64,000 nucleotides of DNA, from contig DATBHR010000080.1 in NCBI GenBank assembly GCA_036557365.1, positions 1-64,000 of the forward strand, in the 5' to 3' direction. Origin of the DNA: DATKHR01 sp036557365 (lineage in GTDB: Bacteria > Acidobacteriota > Vicinamibacteria > Vicinamibacterales > CAVVIG01). Shown here piece after piece: positions 43,401 through 52,600 of this stretch. Positions within the stretch are counted from its first letter, which is position 1. The number at the start of each line of letters is the position of its first letter. The notes under the pieces are model-generated. The model did not search any database and was not told the DNA's origin. It saw only the letters and a list, made by a program, of their open reading frames with translations. The position numbers were made by a program, and so were the translations under genes.

Positions 43401-43709
43401 TTGCTCGATGCGGAGCTGCGGCTGGTCTCGCGCACCGAGATGTACAGCGACGACAAGTGGTACGTCGAGTCGTACAGGGTCTATCAGAATCTCATCTGGC
43501 TGAACGGCGTCGTCAACAGCGGCGCCGGCGACGTGGCGGGCGGCGCCGACGAGCGGCCGACCGACGCGTCGGTCGGCGTGCTCGACGGATTGAGCAAGGA
43601 GCTGAACGCCGCGAAGGCGGCGTACGGCACGGCCATGGAGCGCGATGTGCCGGCGTTCAATCGCGCGGCCGCAGGGTTGGGCCTGCAGCCGCTGACCGTG
43701 CCGAAATAG
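40458..43709 (+). CDS. Secreted BNR/sortilin-like propeller protein ('glycosyl hydrolase' BNR type)
   Basis: 1083 residues with signal peptide (LLTGTLCAATLVAVTFAQ). At least nine Asp-box motifs are visible (WKTTDGGKTF, YKSTDAGKTW, FKTVDGGRTW, YRTRDGGATW, HRSLDGGRTF, FSTSDGGQSW, WYTRDGGGKW, YKTTDFGQTW, YFSLDDGTTW), forming one or two propellers as in Vps10/sortilin-like proteins. An arginine-glycine-rich insert (ERGRGRGGRGRGAGG) lies near residue 440. A C-terminal beta and helical region follows residue ~790. Often annotated as glycosyl hydrolase, but no catalytic evidence is visible. AraC is divergent, 24 bases away. Confidence 0.82.
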   Translation: MTISRLLTGTLCAATLVAVTFAQQTSTPIPRDEGLRFRYMGPESAGRIAAVAGVPGDTQTYYAGAASGGVWKTTDGGKTFDPIFDEQPVQAIGALAVAPSDPRVVWAGTGEAWVIRDADIMGDGVYKSTDAGKTWTNVGLADTGRIGRILVHPANPDIAYVCALGRTTGPQQERGVFKTVDGGRTWQRSLFVDENTGCSGLAMDATDPNVLIAGAWQVEMHTWIENSGGPGSAVYRTRDGGATWQKLENGLPHSPVGKIDVAIARSDRKRMYALIQTSNQGSLWGSDDAGDTWNVVSWDRTLIGRAGYYIRVEVNPSNADEVLVANSSFHRSLDGGRTFTINTGGGCGDCHDIWMDPKNAEHWVATGDSGMGITLDHGRNFNQIELPIGQMYHVATDNQVPYWIYSNRQDDGTMRGPSDSPVAVPNVPSYRGVTGVASGRIEDQERGRGRGGRGRGAGGIGQTPWQPNLGGCESGFTLPDPTNPDVVWASCYGNEVTRWEARTKRARSISPGMHTLDSPPTDLQYRCHWTPPLATDPFDHNTVYYGCQVIFSTSDGGQSWKTISPDLSTNDKSRLISSGGIVGDNLGQFYGELVFAIAPSDVQRGLIWAGTNDGQVWYTRDGGGKWTNVTKNIQGMPEWGTVRKIEPSHFDPGTAYVAVDFHLMDNRTPFIYKTTDFGQTWKKISDGLPSKHPLDYVMAVAENPNRRGMLFAGTGHGFYFSLDDGTTWTQFKEGLPAAPVSWITVPKLWHDVVVSTYGRGLFILSDITTLEQMDKVRTDEAVHVYDPRPGFRLARSGRAEFLYRAKTAPGNPIRAEILDSNGTVLRTLEAPGRAGLNKIIWDLRLDPPHQVAFRTTPPDNPHIWEEPRFKGKDTRPVVHWGIEGAQTTGPIVTPGNYSVRLHIGGQTFTKPFEVDKDPSITASEADLMASTAMQIRIRDDMSASADMVNNLEIVRKQIEDALKANAGKADKEQALKDLDQKLLDAELRLVSRTEMYSDDKWYVESYRVYQNLIWLNGVVNSGAGDVAGGADERPTDASVGVLDGLSKELNAAKAAYGTAMERDVPAFNRAAAGLGLQPLTVPK

Positions 43710-43718
43710 ATCGTTCCG

Positions 43719-44228
43719 CTACCGCGCGCGTGGGGCAGACGCTGCCTGGAAATTCAGCTGCGCAGCAACCGCAGTCAGCGTCTGGTCCGCCTTTTTCTCT
43801 TCCTCGAGCGTCCAGTCGATCAGCTCGAGCGCCTCGTTGCGGCCGAGCACTTTCGCCCACGCTCTCAGCGTGCCGTACTCGGCGATTTCGTAGTGCTCGG
43901 CTGCCTGGGCGGCGGCGATGAGCGCTGCGTCCTTGACCGCCGGCGGTTCGGCGTCCAGCCCGATCGTGTCGTCGCCCGCGTTGATGATTCCCTTGATGCT
44001 GTCATTGGAGTCGCCGTCCACCTTCTGATTGAACAAACCGAAAAGTTGCTCGACGCGATCGACGTGCGTCTCGGTCTGCCTGAGATGCGCGTCGAACGCC
44101 TGCTTCAGCTCGGGCGCGTTCGATGCCTTCGACATTTTCGGCAGCGCCTTGACGAGCCGCTGTTCGGCGTCGTAGATGCGTCGGAGCTTGTGCACGAACA
44201 GATCGTTCAGCGTCTTCGGGTCGGCCAT
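43719..44228 (-). CDS. Ferritin-like YciE/YciF-family (DUF892) protein
   Basis: 169 residues from the ATG at 44228 with GGAGGA eight bases upstream. The sequence (TLNDLFVHKLRRIYDAEQRLVKALPKM, then HVDRVEQLFGLF, EHYEIAEYGTLRAWAKVLG and a final LLE-type helix) is the four-helix ferritin-like YciE/YciF fold, with Glu and His at metal-like positions. The family is stress-linked in enterobacteria. It is 170 bases downstream of the formate dehydrogenase operon on the same strand, with a complex hairpin before its ribosome site. Confidence 0.87.
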   Translation of the reverse strand: MADPKTLNDLFVHKLRRIYDAEQRLVKALPKMSKASNAPELKQAFDAHLRQTETHVDRVEQLFGLFNQKVDGDSNDSIKGIINAGDDTIGLDAEPPAVKDAALIAAAQAAEHYEIAEYGTLRAWAKVLGRNEALELIDWTLEEEKKADQTLTAVAAQLNFQAASAPRAR

Positions 44229-44253
44229 GGGGTTCCTCCGAGCTCTGGTATTT

Positions 44254-44300
44254 GGGGTTGCTGCGTCCGCTGTCACAGCGGCTTGGCAACCCCGGACGCA
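44254..44300 (-). promoter_or_regulatory. Complex hairpin, possible pseudoknot, upstream of the DUF892 gene
   Basis: On the plus strand GGGGTTGC (44254-44261) is fully complementary to GCAACCCC (44286-44293), enclosing a CCGCTG/CAGCGG hairpin; TGCGTCC (44262-44268) is also complementary to GGACGCA (44294-44300). The two long pairings cross each other, so they are mutually exclusive or form a pseudoknot. The element lies 26-72 bases before the DUF892 start and after the formate dehydrogenase operon, so it may be a 5' regulator of one or a 3' end of the other. There is no T-run on the minus strand. Confidence 0.5.
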
Positions 44301-44398
44301 AAGACAGCGCCGACACGTTCGCACCTGCCCGGGCGGCTTGCGTTGATCAGCGGCGCGTCAAGCGCAACTTCTGTGTACAGGATCAGTATGGAAAGCGA

Positions 44399-45466
44399 TC
44401 AAAGCCGTTTCCCGCGAACGGGCGGCAGCGCGAGCGGCACGCTCGGATCAGAAGCCGACTGCTGTCCGGCATCAACCCATGCGAACCGTGTGATGAGCGC
44501 ACCAGCCACGCTGACGAGCGCGGCGAGCCGGCGGCCGTAGCGCCGGCGTCCGGCGATCGCGCGAATTGCGAGCGCCGCTGGACCGGAGAGAAACCCGCCG
44601 AGCCTGATCATCCGGCCGGTCGATCCATGCCTCAGCGGGAGCTGCGCTCGCGCGCGATCAGATTCGAGCCGCAAACCGACGAGCGTCTCGCCGCCCGCGG
44701 TGAGCCAGCCGATACGGTGCAGCGCGGGATCGTCGTGCGCGAGTTCGAGCAGGCACGCCGCCGTCGCAAAGCCCGACATGCCGAAATGGAAGGGCAGCGT
44801 TCGGACATTGCGCGCCCACACCGGGACGGCCGTCACGCCGATGAGCACGCCGGTGTAGGTGGCCAGCCCGCTGCCGAGTACGGCGCCGGCCGCGTCCGCT
44901 GCATCGCTGCCAACCGCCGCCGCGCCTTTGAGCAATCGACGGTCTGTCGATCGGCCGATGACCCGCAGCGTCTCGCCGGCCATCGTCGCTCCGTTGAAGG
45001 CGACGAGCAGCCAGGCGCCCATCGACATCGGGCTCTGCCGCTTGAACACGCGGAGCATGTTGATGAAGCGCGCGGGGCGTCCGAGATCGGCGATCAGGAG
45101 AACCGGAGAGATCGCGCCGCCGATCAGCGCAATCCGCCGCGCGTCGCGCGCGAGCGCCGGATCGCGACGCGTCCAGCGCGCGACGGCCGCGATGATCGCG
45201 GCTGCGCCGGCCGCACCGCCGATGAAGAAGTAGACAGGAATCGTCCAGATCCACGTCGGCGGCTTCAGCAGCGGAAGGCCGTAATACGCTTCGTTTGAGT
45301 TCGCGGCGGGAAGCGCTTGCTGCTGCGGCATCGGACCACCGAGTGCCGTGACTCCGGACGCCGTGACATGGCCCGTGGTTTCGGCTTCGTGCCGCAACTC
45401 GGCCAGGCGACGTTCCTTCGCTGCGTCAGCGGGTCGCCGATCCATCAATTCTGGTTGGCTCGCCAT
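44399..45466 (-). CDS. nrfD: NrfD/PsrC-like membrane subunit of formate dehydrogenase
   Basis: 355 residues from the ATG at 45466 with AGGGAG upstream; the frame extends 31 codons further but inside the beta subunit gene. After a polar N-terminus, about eight hydrophobic segments (WIWTIPVYFFIGGAAGAAAI, then IALIGGAISPVLLIADLGRPARF) match polysulfide reductase NrfD, which binds quinone. In this operon it replaces the haem b subunit FdnI and would link formate oxidation to the quinone pool. It begins 10 bases after the beta-subunit stop. Confidence 0.85.
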   Translation of the reverse strand: MASQPELMDRRPADAAKERRLAELRHEAETTGHVTASGVTALGGPMPQQQALPAANSNEAYYGLPLLKPPTWIWTIPVYFFIGGAAGAAAIIAAVARWTRRDPALARDARRIALIGGAISPVLLIADLGRPARFINMLRVFKRQSPMSMGAWLLVAFNGATMAGETLRVIGRSTDRRLLKGAAAVGSDAADAAGAVLGSGLATYTGVLIGVTAVPVWARNVRTLPFHFGMSGFATAACLLELAHDDPALHRIGWLTAGGETLVGLRLESDRARAQLPLRHGSTGRMIRLGGFLSGPAALAIRAIAGRRRYGRRLAALVSVAGALITRFAWVDAGQQSASDPSVPLALPPVRGKRL

Positions 45467-45476
45467 CGGCACTCCC

Positions 45477-46277
45477 TCACGCGCGCGTGGTTTGCGTATC
45501 GACAGGTCCTGCGAGGAATGCCGCAATCGCCGTCGTGACCAAGAGCCCGGCGGTTGCAAGCGCAGCCATCCATCCGGCGCGGTTCAGGACGGTCGGGGCC
45601 TCGGGATGCGGCGGCAGGTTGTAGGCGGCCGGATCGCCGCGGACGATGAAGATCGAGTGGGTGCCGCCGACGCTCGTGTTCCGCGGATCGTAGACCGCCG
45701 CATCGTCGATTCCGCGCGTCTGCAGGGCGCGGACCCGATCCTGCGCAACCTGCCGCAGATCGTCGAGCTCGCCGAAGAGAATCGATTCGGTGGGACACGC
45801 CTTCGCACACGCGGGCTGAAGTCCGGCGAGCTGCCGGTCGTAGCAGAACGTGCATTTGAACGCACGGCCGTCGTCCGGCCGCTTGTCGATGACGCCGAAC
45901 GGACAGGCGACGACGCAGTAGCCGCAGCCGTTGCAGATGTCCGGCTGGACGTACACGCCGCCGAATTCGGTCCGCACGATCGATCCCGTCGGACAATGCT
46001 CGAGGCAGCCGGCCACCTCGCAGTGCTTGCAAACGTCCGACGAAAACTGCCACGAGAGGTGATCGCCGGCGTTGCCGCCGGATCCGATCCACGGCGTCCC
46101 TTCGACGAATTTGACGTGACGCCACGTCGAGTGGCCGAGGCTCAAGGTGTTGTCGTACGACAGGCCGCTGAGACTGAGGCCGTCGGCCGGCACGTCGTTC
46201 CACTCCTTGCACGCAACCTCGCACGCCTTGCATCCGATGCAGAGCGTCGAATCGGTGAGGAACGCCGTGATCGTCAT
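45477..46277 (-). CDS. fdnH: Formate dehydrogenase-N beta subunit, four [4Fe-4S] clusters
   Basis: 266 residues from the ATG at 46277 (GGAGG upstream). Sixteen cysteines in four sets make four clusters: CIGCKACEVAC, CKHCEVAGCLEHC, CNGCGYCVVAC and CTFC...CAKAC. A single hydrophobic segment near the C-terminus (WMAALATAGLLVTTAIAAFLAG) would anchor it, as in FdnH. It carries electrons from the alpha subunit to the membrane. The start overlaps the alpha stop by four bases, typical of tight operons. Confidence 0.92.
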   Translation of the reverse strand: MTITAFLTDSTLCIGCKACEVACKEWNDVPADGLSLSGLSYDNTLSLGHSTWRHVKFVEGTPWIGSGGNAGDHLSWQFSSDVCKHCEVAGCLEHCPTGSIVRTEFGGVYVQPDICNGCGYCVVACPFGVIDKRPDDGRAFKCTFCYDRQLAGLQPACAKACPTESILFGELDDLRQVAQDRVRALQTRGIDDAAVYDPRNTSVGGTHSIFIVRGDPAAYNLPPHPEAPTVLNRAGWMAALATAGLLVTTAIAAFLAGPVDTQTTRA

Positions 46278-49200
46278 GACGCCTCCGACTGGTGATCGCG
46301 CCGGCCGGGTCTCACGTTGCACAGTAGCGCTTTTGTTTCCATGATCCGGACGTTCGGTTCTTCCGAAATCGCGAGGAGATCGTTGACGACGTCGCCCTTG
46401 ACGAGACCGCGGAAGCCCCAGTGGTAGGGAAGGCCGACGTGATGCAGCTGCCGGCCGTCGATCGTCAGCGGCTGCAGTCGTTCGGTCACGAGCGCCCGCG
46501 CCTCGACCGACGCGCGAGGTGTCGTCACCGTCACCCAGTCGCCGTGGCGGATGCCGCGCTCCGCAGCGAGCTGCGGCGACAGTTCGCAGAACAGTTCGGG
46601 CTGGAGCTCCGCCAGGTGCGACAGCGTGCGCGTCATTCCGCCGGCGGTGTGATGTTCCGTCAGGCGGTACGTCGTCAGCACATACGGGAAGCGTGAGTCC
46701 GGGGACGCCGCGTACGGGTTGTCGGCGCGTGCCATCTTGTCTGCCGCCGGATTCACCGAACGCGACGGATACAGCGGATTGACGAACGGCGACTCGAGCG
46801 GTTCGTAGTGCGTCGGCAGCGGGCCGTCTTTGAGGCCGCTCGCCACCCAGATCCAGCCGACGCCGTCGGGATGCAGCACGAACGGCGCGGTGCCTGACAG
46901 CGCGGCGTCGCCGGTCGCACCCTTCGGAGGGACGTAGTCCGGCGGTTTGTCCTTCTTGAAGTCAGCGACGTCGTGGCCACGCCACTCGTGCGCTGCGGCG
47001 TCCCACCAGACGAGCGCCTTCTCCTCGCTCCACGGGCGGCCATCGGGACGCGCCGAGCAGCGGTTGTAGATCACGCGCCGATCCGACGGCCACGCGAATC
47101 CCCATCCGTGGCCGTAGCGTCCGTGCGGTTCGCGCTTCGCGGCGTGATTGATGCCGTCGGCATACACGCCGGAGTAGATCCATGCGCCGCACGCCGTCGA
47201 TCCATCGGCCTTGAGATTCGTGTAGCTCTCGAGGAGATGACGATCGGCCGTTCGCCAGCCGTTGATCTCCTGCAGCACCTGCTCGACCGACGGCTCGTCG
47301 TGATCGCCTTCGGTCCGATAGTCCCACCACAGCGCGTTCAGTCCTTCGTTGCGGCGGCCGCCTGCACGTCGTGCCTTCGCTTTGAGGCGCGTGCCGAGGT
47401 GATAGATGAACCACGGTTCGCTGCGCGCGTCGCCGGGCGGATCGACCGCCTTGTGGTGCCACTGCAGGAGCCGCTGCGTGTTCGTGAAGCTGCCGTTCTT
47501 CTCCGCGTGTCCTGCCGCGGGAAAGAGGAACACTTCGGTTTCGATGTCAGACGGATTGAGATCGCCGTGCTCGACGTCGGGCGAGTCGCGCCAGAAGCTC
47601 GCGGTCTCGGTCTCGACGAGATCGCGGACGACTAGCCATTTCAATTTCGCGAGCGCGGTGCGTTGCAGGCGTCCGTTCGGCGCCCCGACGCCAGGATTCT
47701 GGCCCATCACGAACAGGCCTTCGAGCTTGCCGGCGGCCATCTCGAGCCAGTAGCCGAAGTGCGAGTGGTCGCCGCTCACGCGCGGCAGCCAGTCGAATCC
47801 CCAGTCGTTTTCCTTCGTCGCATGTTCGTCGTAGTACGCCTTCAGCAGGCTGACGGTGTACGCGTCGAAGCTGGACCAGAGGCCCTTGTTCGTCGTGTGC
47901 ATCGACACGTAGGCGTCCAGCCGTTCTCCGTCCTTCGCGAAGAACGGCATTGGCAGATAGCCGGGGAGGATGTCGTACAACGTTGGGATGTCCGTCGATC
48001 CCTGAATCGACGCGTGGCCGCGCAGCGCCATGATGCCGCCGCCGGGTCGTCCGATGTTGCCGAGCAGCAGCTGAAGGATTGCCGCCGATCGGATGACCTG
48101 CACACCCGTCGAGTGCTGCGTCCAGCCAACCGCGTAGCAGATCGCGCCCGTCTTGTCGGCTCCTGACGCCGACGTGAACGCATCCGCGACGCGCAGGAAC
48201 TGTTCCTTCGGCACGCCGCACCAGCGCTCGACGAATTCCGGAGTGTATCGCTCGAAGTGGCGGCGCAGCACCTGGAAGACACAGCGAGGATGCTGGAGCG
48301 TGTCGTCGCGTTCCGTCTGGCCGAGCTCGCCGGCCTCGCCGCCGCGATCCTTCGCGTGGCCGCCGGCTTCTTTGCCGTGGTGGTGCCGCTCGGCGCCTTC
48401 GGGCGACTCCGACGCGCCCTCGTAAAGCCACGTGTCCGGCCCGTACGATTTGTTCTTCTCGTCCCATCCGGAGAACACGCCGCCCAGATCCTCGGTGTCT
48501 TTGAAGTCGTCGCGCAGGATCGTCGCCGCGTTCGTGTAGTGGACGACATAGTCGTGAAACCAGCGCTTGTGCTCCAGAACGTAGCGAATCAGTCCACCGA
48601 GCAGGATGATGTCGCTGCCCGGCCGGAGCGGCACCCACACGTCAGCCATGGCCGAGGTGCGCGTGAATCGCGGATCGACATGGATGAGCGTGGCGCCGCG
48701 CTCCCGCGCCTTCATGACGAACCGGAATGCAATCGGGTGCTGCTCGGCCATGGACGAACCCATGACGAGTACGGCGTCCGCATACTGCAGATCCTGCTGC
48801 GCCGTCGTTGCGCCGCCGCGGCCGAATGAGGTGCCCAGACCGGGCACCGTGGAGCTATGTCATATCCGCGCCTGATTGCTGACGCGGGTGATGCCGAGCC
48901 CGGCCGTCCATAATTTTTTGTAGAGATAGTTTTCTTCGTTGTCGAGCGTCGCGCCGCCGAGGTGCGCAATGCCTTCGCATTGCATGAGCACGTGACCGTC
49001 CTTCTCCTCGACGAACGTCCGGTCGCGGCTCGCCCACACGCGATCGGCCACCATGTCCATCGCGCGCTCGAGCGGCAACTCGGTCCACTTCGTGGACCGC
49101 GGCGCGCGGTACTTGACGCGCGTCAGCCGGCCTTCGTGATGGAGCAGCTGGTAGCTCGCGGCGCCCTTCGGGCACAGGTGTCCTTCCGAGATCGGCGATG

Positions 49201-49420
49201 CCGGATCGCCTTCGATGTTGACGATCTGTCCGTCGCGGTGGAACACGAGCTGGCCGCAGCCGACTCCGCAATACGGACAGATTGATTGCGTGACGTCAGC
49301 GCCTTCGTTCTTCGGGCGGAGTGTCAACGTCCGCCGGCTCATCACCTCGCGGCCGGTGCCTTGAAGCCCGTCGCGCAGCTGACGGTACGCAGGCCACCGG
49401 TTCAGGATTCGTCTGAACAT
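46274..49420 (-). CDS. fdnG: Formate dehydrogenase-N alpha subunit, selenocysteine-containing
   Basis: 1048 residues read through an in-frame UGA (48860-48862) as selenocysteine 187. The flanking NQARI-U-HSS...P..GTSFGRGG is the Mo/W-bis-MGD formate dehydrogenase site, with the neighbouring histidine. A [4Fe-4S] motif (CPYCGVGC at 48-55 with Cys83), VVHYTNAATILRDDF, GWTQHSTG and TYRLTEHHTAGG are family landmarks, and the C-terminus carries the molydopterin dinucleotide domain. Length fits FdnG. ATG 49420 with GGGAG is preferred; a frame to 49471 would overlap the candidate promoter. There is no twin-arginine signal, unlike E. coli FdnG, and residues ~335-372 are an unusual His/Gly/Glu-rich insert. 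Formate is oxidised to CO2. The gene begins an operon with the beta and NrfD subunits and is divergent from oxalate genes. Confidence 0.9.
48830..48862 (-). promoter_or_regulatory. UGA (selenocysteine) with bacterial SECIS-like hairpin
   Basis: On the minus strand, UGA at 48862-48860 is followed 11 bases later by a perfect seven-base-pair stem GGTGCCC/GGGCACC with a five-base loop GGTCT. Position and the GGUCU loop resemble the E. coli fdhF SECIS. The reading frame continues through the UGA without other stops for over 850 residues of conserved sequence. It would be read by SelB with tRNA-Sec. Confidence 0.88.
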
Positions 49421-49442
49421 CGGGATCTCCCGTATGCCGTTC

Positions 49443-49459
49443 AGCAAGGCGCGTTCCGA
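49443..49459 (-). promoter_or_regulatory. Candidate sigma-54 promoter of the formate dehydrogenase operon
   Basis: Minus-strand TCGGAACGCGCCTTGCT aligns to YTGGCACGRNNNTTGCW: GG, ACG and TTGCT match with exact spacing; three positions (second, fifth and ninth) differ. Transcription would begin near 49432, just before the GGGAG ribosome site and 12 bases ahead of the ATG at 49420. In E. coli the selenocysteine formate dehydrogenase H gene is sigma-54/FhlA-dependent; an FhlA-like activator is encoded 6.5 kb away. Confidence 0.45.
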
Positions 49460-49645
49460 ACGAACGCTCATCCGCGCACGTCTGAACGCAGCGGACTACG
49501 TTGACGGTCGCGTTTTGCTTCCCGACGGTGGCCGTCGTTGGCGACGCGCGATGAGTCGCTTCAGATCGGAACGACGGTTGCAGCCTCGATTGCCGACCGT
49601 CTCGATCGCAACCCACCGCAAACGGCTCAGGCCGATGGAGTGAAC

Positions 49646-52600
49646 GTGGCCACCGCAGTAGAGAAACCGGTTCATTGGACGAGCAGCGTTCCCCCTGAAA
49701 ACAAGTACGCGGACGAAGCACGCGGCCTCGCCGAGGAACTTCGCCGGCACGTCGACGGCGAGGTTCGATTTACGTCCGGCGACCGCGCGCTCTACGCAAC
49801 CGACCTCTCTGTATTCCGGCAGGTTCCGATTGGCGTCGTCATTCCGCGGTCGATCGACGATGTGATCGCGACGGTGGCGGTGTGCCGCGGACACGATGTG
49901 CCAATCCTGCCGCGAGGCGGCGGGACGTCGCTGGCTGGACAGACGTGCAACGTTGCGGTCGTGATCGATTTCTCGAAATACCTTCATCACATCCTCGAGT
50001 ACGACCCGTTCGGCCATTCCGCGTGGGTCGAGCCCGGCGTCATCTGCGATCAGCTCCGCCACCGCGCGTGGCGCGATCACCTGACGTGGGCGCCCGATCC
50101 GGCAACGCACGCGTACAACACGTTCGGCGGAATGATCGGCAACAACTCGTGCGGATCGCATTCGCTCGTTGGCGGGAAGACGGTCGACAACATCGAGGCG
50201 CTCGACATCCTGACCTACAACGGCGATCGATTGACGGTCGAACGGACCGGTGATGCCGGGGAACTGGACAGCGTCATCCGTCGTGGAGGCCCGGTCGGGC
50301 AGCTGTACGGCAACCTGCGTCAGTTGCGCGATCGATGTGCAGACGAGATCCGCAAACGGTTTCCTGATATTCCGCGCCGCGTCTCCGGCTACAACCTCGA
50401 CGACCTGCTGCCGGAACGAGGTTTCGATGTGGCCAAGGCGCTCGTCGGCAGCGAAGGGACGCTCGCGATGGTGCTCAAGGCGCGCGTCCGGCTCATCCCG
50501 CGGCCGGCACATCGCGCGCTCCTGCTGCTCGGCTACGACGGCATGGCTGACGCGGGCGACCACGTGCCCGAACTCCTGGAGCTTCATCCGCACGCACTCG
50601 AGGGCATTCACGAGTCGGTGCCGCGGAACATGGAGATCAAACATCGTCCGCTTCCCGGCGCCGAGCTGCTGCCAGACGGACGCATGACGCTTCTCCTCGA
50701 ATTCGGCGGCGCTTCGCAGGACGAGGCGAACAGTCGCGCTCACGACGCCGTCGTCGAGTCGAGGCAAGCCGCCGGCGGCCGCTGGGCGTTCGCCTGTGCA
50801 CGAATGAAGACGACGTCGAGAAAGTCTGGAAGGTGCGCGAGGCCGGCGTTGCGGCGTCACGCATCCCGCACGCGGAGTCGGGGTGGCCGTGCTGGGAAGA
50901 CACGGCCGTGCATCCGTCAAAGGAAGGTCCTTACCTGCGAGACCTCGAGGCGATGCTCGGGCGATACGGATATGCGTGGACGGGGTTCGGGCACTTCGGC
51001 CAGGGCTGTTTTCACATTCGCATCAACTTCGACTTTCGCACGCGTCAAGGCGTCTCGCAGTACCGCGCGTTTGCGGAGGAAATCTCGGACCTCGTCGTGA
51101 AGTACGGCGGCTCGCTGTCGGGCGAGCACGGCGACGGACAGGCGCGCGCGGAATTCCTGCCGAAGATGTTCGGTCCGAAGGTGACCGACGCGTTCCGCGA
51201 GTTCAAGCGAATCTGGGATCCGCGCGGCAAGATGAATCCCGGCAAGCTCGTCGATCCGTATCCGGTCGACAGCAACCTTCGCGTCGGACCCGATTACCAC
51301 CCCAGGCCTGTGCAGCTGCACTTTCGTCTGGCGGAGGATCATGGCGACTTCGCGCTCGCCACCCAGCGGTGCTTCGGCGTCGGCCGCTGTCGCGAGCTTG
51401 CAGGCGGCGCGACGATGTGTCCGTCGTTCCAGGTCCTGCGCGAGGAGAAGCACACGACGCGCGGGCGTGCGCACCTCCTGTTCGAAGCGCTCCGCGAAGG
51501 GTCGCCGCTCGGCGCCGACGGCCTCAAGAGCGACTACGTCCGCGAATCGCTCGATCTCTGTCTCGCGTGCAAGGGATGCAGAGGCGACTGTCCGGAGAGC
51601 GTGGACATCGCCACATACAAAGCGGAATTTCTGTCGCACTACTTCGCCGGCCGGCTTCGGCCGCGCCAGGCGTACGCGTTCGCGTTGATCGAATGGTGGG
51701 CGAAGCTGGCGTCGATCGCGCCTGACGCGGTGAACCTGATCACGCAGACGCCTGTCGTGGACCGTCTCGCAAAGAAGGCCGCCCGCGTGGCCGCAGATCG
51801 CCAGCTGCCCGCGTTCGCGGCTCGCACGTTCACGAGCTGGTGGAAGCAGAGATCCGTCCGCAACGCGATCGGCGACGCCGTGATTCTCTGGCCCGACACG
51901 TACAACAATCACTTCTATCCGGGCGTTCTTCAGGCGGCGGCTGAAGTGCTCGAAGACGCCGGATGCCGCATCGTGGTTCCCGACGGTTTTCTGCCGACGG
52001 GACGGCCGCTGTACGACTGGGGCATGCTCGATCTCGCGCGGTGGCAGCTCCTGCGCATTCGTCATGCGCTGCGCGAGCCGATTCGCGCCGGAACGCCGAT
52101 TGTCGTGCTCGAGCCGAGCGATGCGTCAGTCTTCCGGCACGAGCTGGGTCAGTTCTTCCCGGACGACGATGATGCGCGCGCGCTCGCCGCGCAGACGTTC
52201 ACGCTGGCGGAATTCCTCTCGAAGCGTTCCGGATGGACCGCACCGCGAGCGGCGGGAAAAGCCATCGTCCACATTCATTGTCACCATCGCGCGGTGCTGG
52301 GCGAAGAAAGCTATCTCGATCTGCTGAAGAAAATGGGACTGGACGTCGAGGTTCCCGATCCAGGCTGCTGCGGAATGGCCGGACCATTCGGCTTCGAAGA
52401 AGGGCAGAAGCACGACATCTCGGTGGCGCGCGCAGAGCAGCAGCTGTTGCCCGCAGTACGCGGCGCCGATCGCCAGACGCTCATCGTCGCCGACGGGTTC
52501 AGTTGTCGCGAGCAGATCCGCGATTTGACGGATCGTCACGCGTTGCACATGGCCGAGGTGATTCGCCTCGCTCAACGCCGACGCGGCGCCGACATGACGC

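Noticed and set aside
48847..48862. Formate dehydrogenase alpha as a pseudogene or two separate genes
   Set aside because: The stop is UGA at the known selenocysteine site with a SECIS-like hairpin; both sides are in the same frame.
49501..49540. Plus-strand sigma-54 promoter for the FAD/Fe-S gene
   Set aside because: GG and GC elements near TTGACGGTCGCGTTTTGC are one base too close, and another candidate is short by two.
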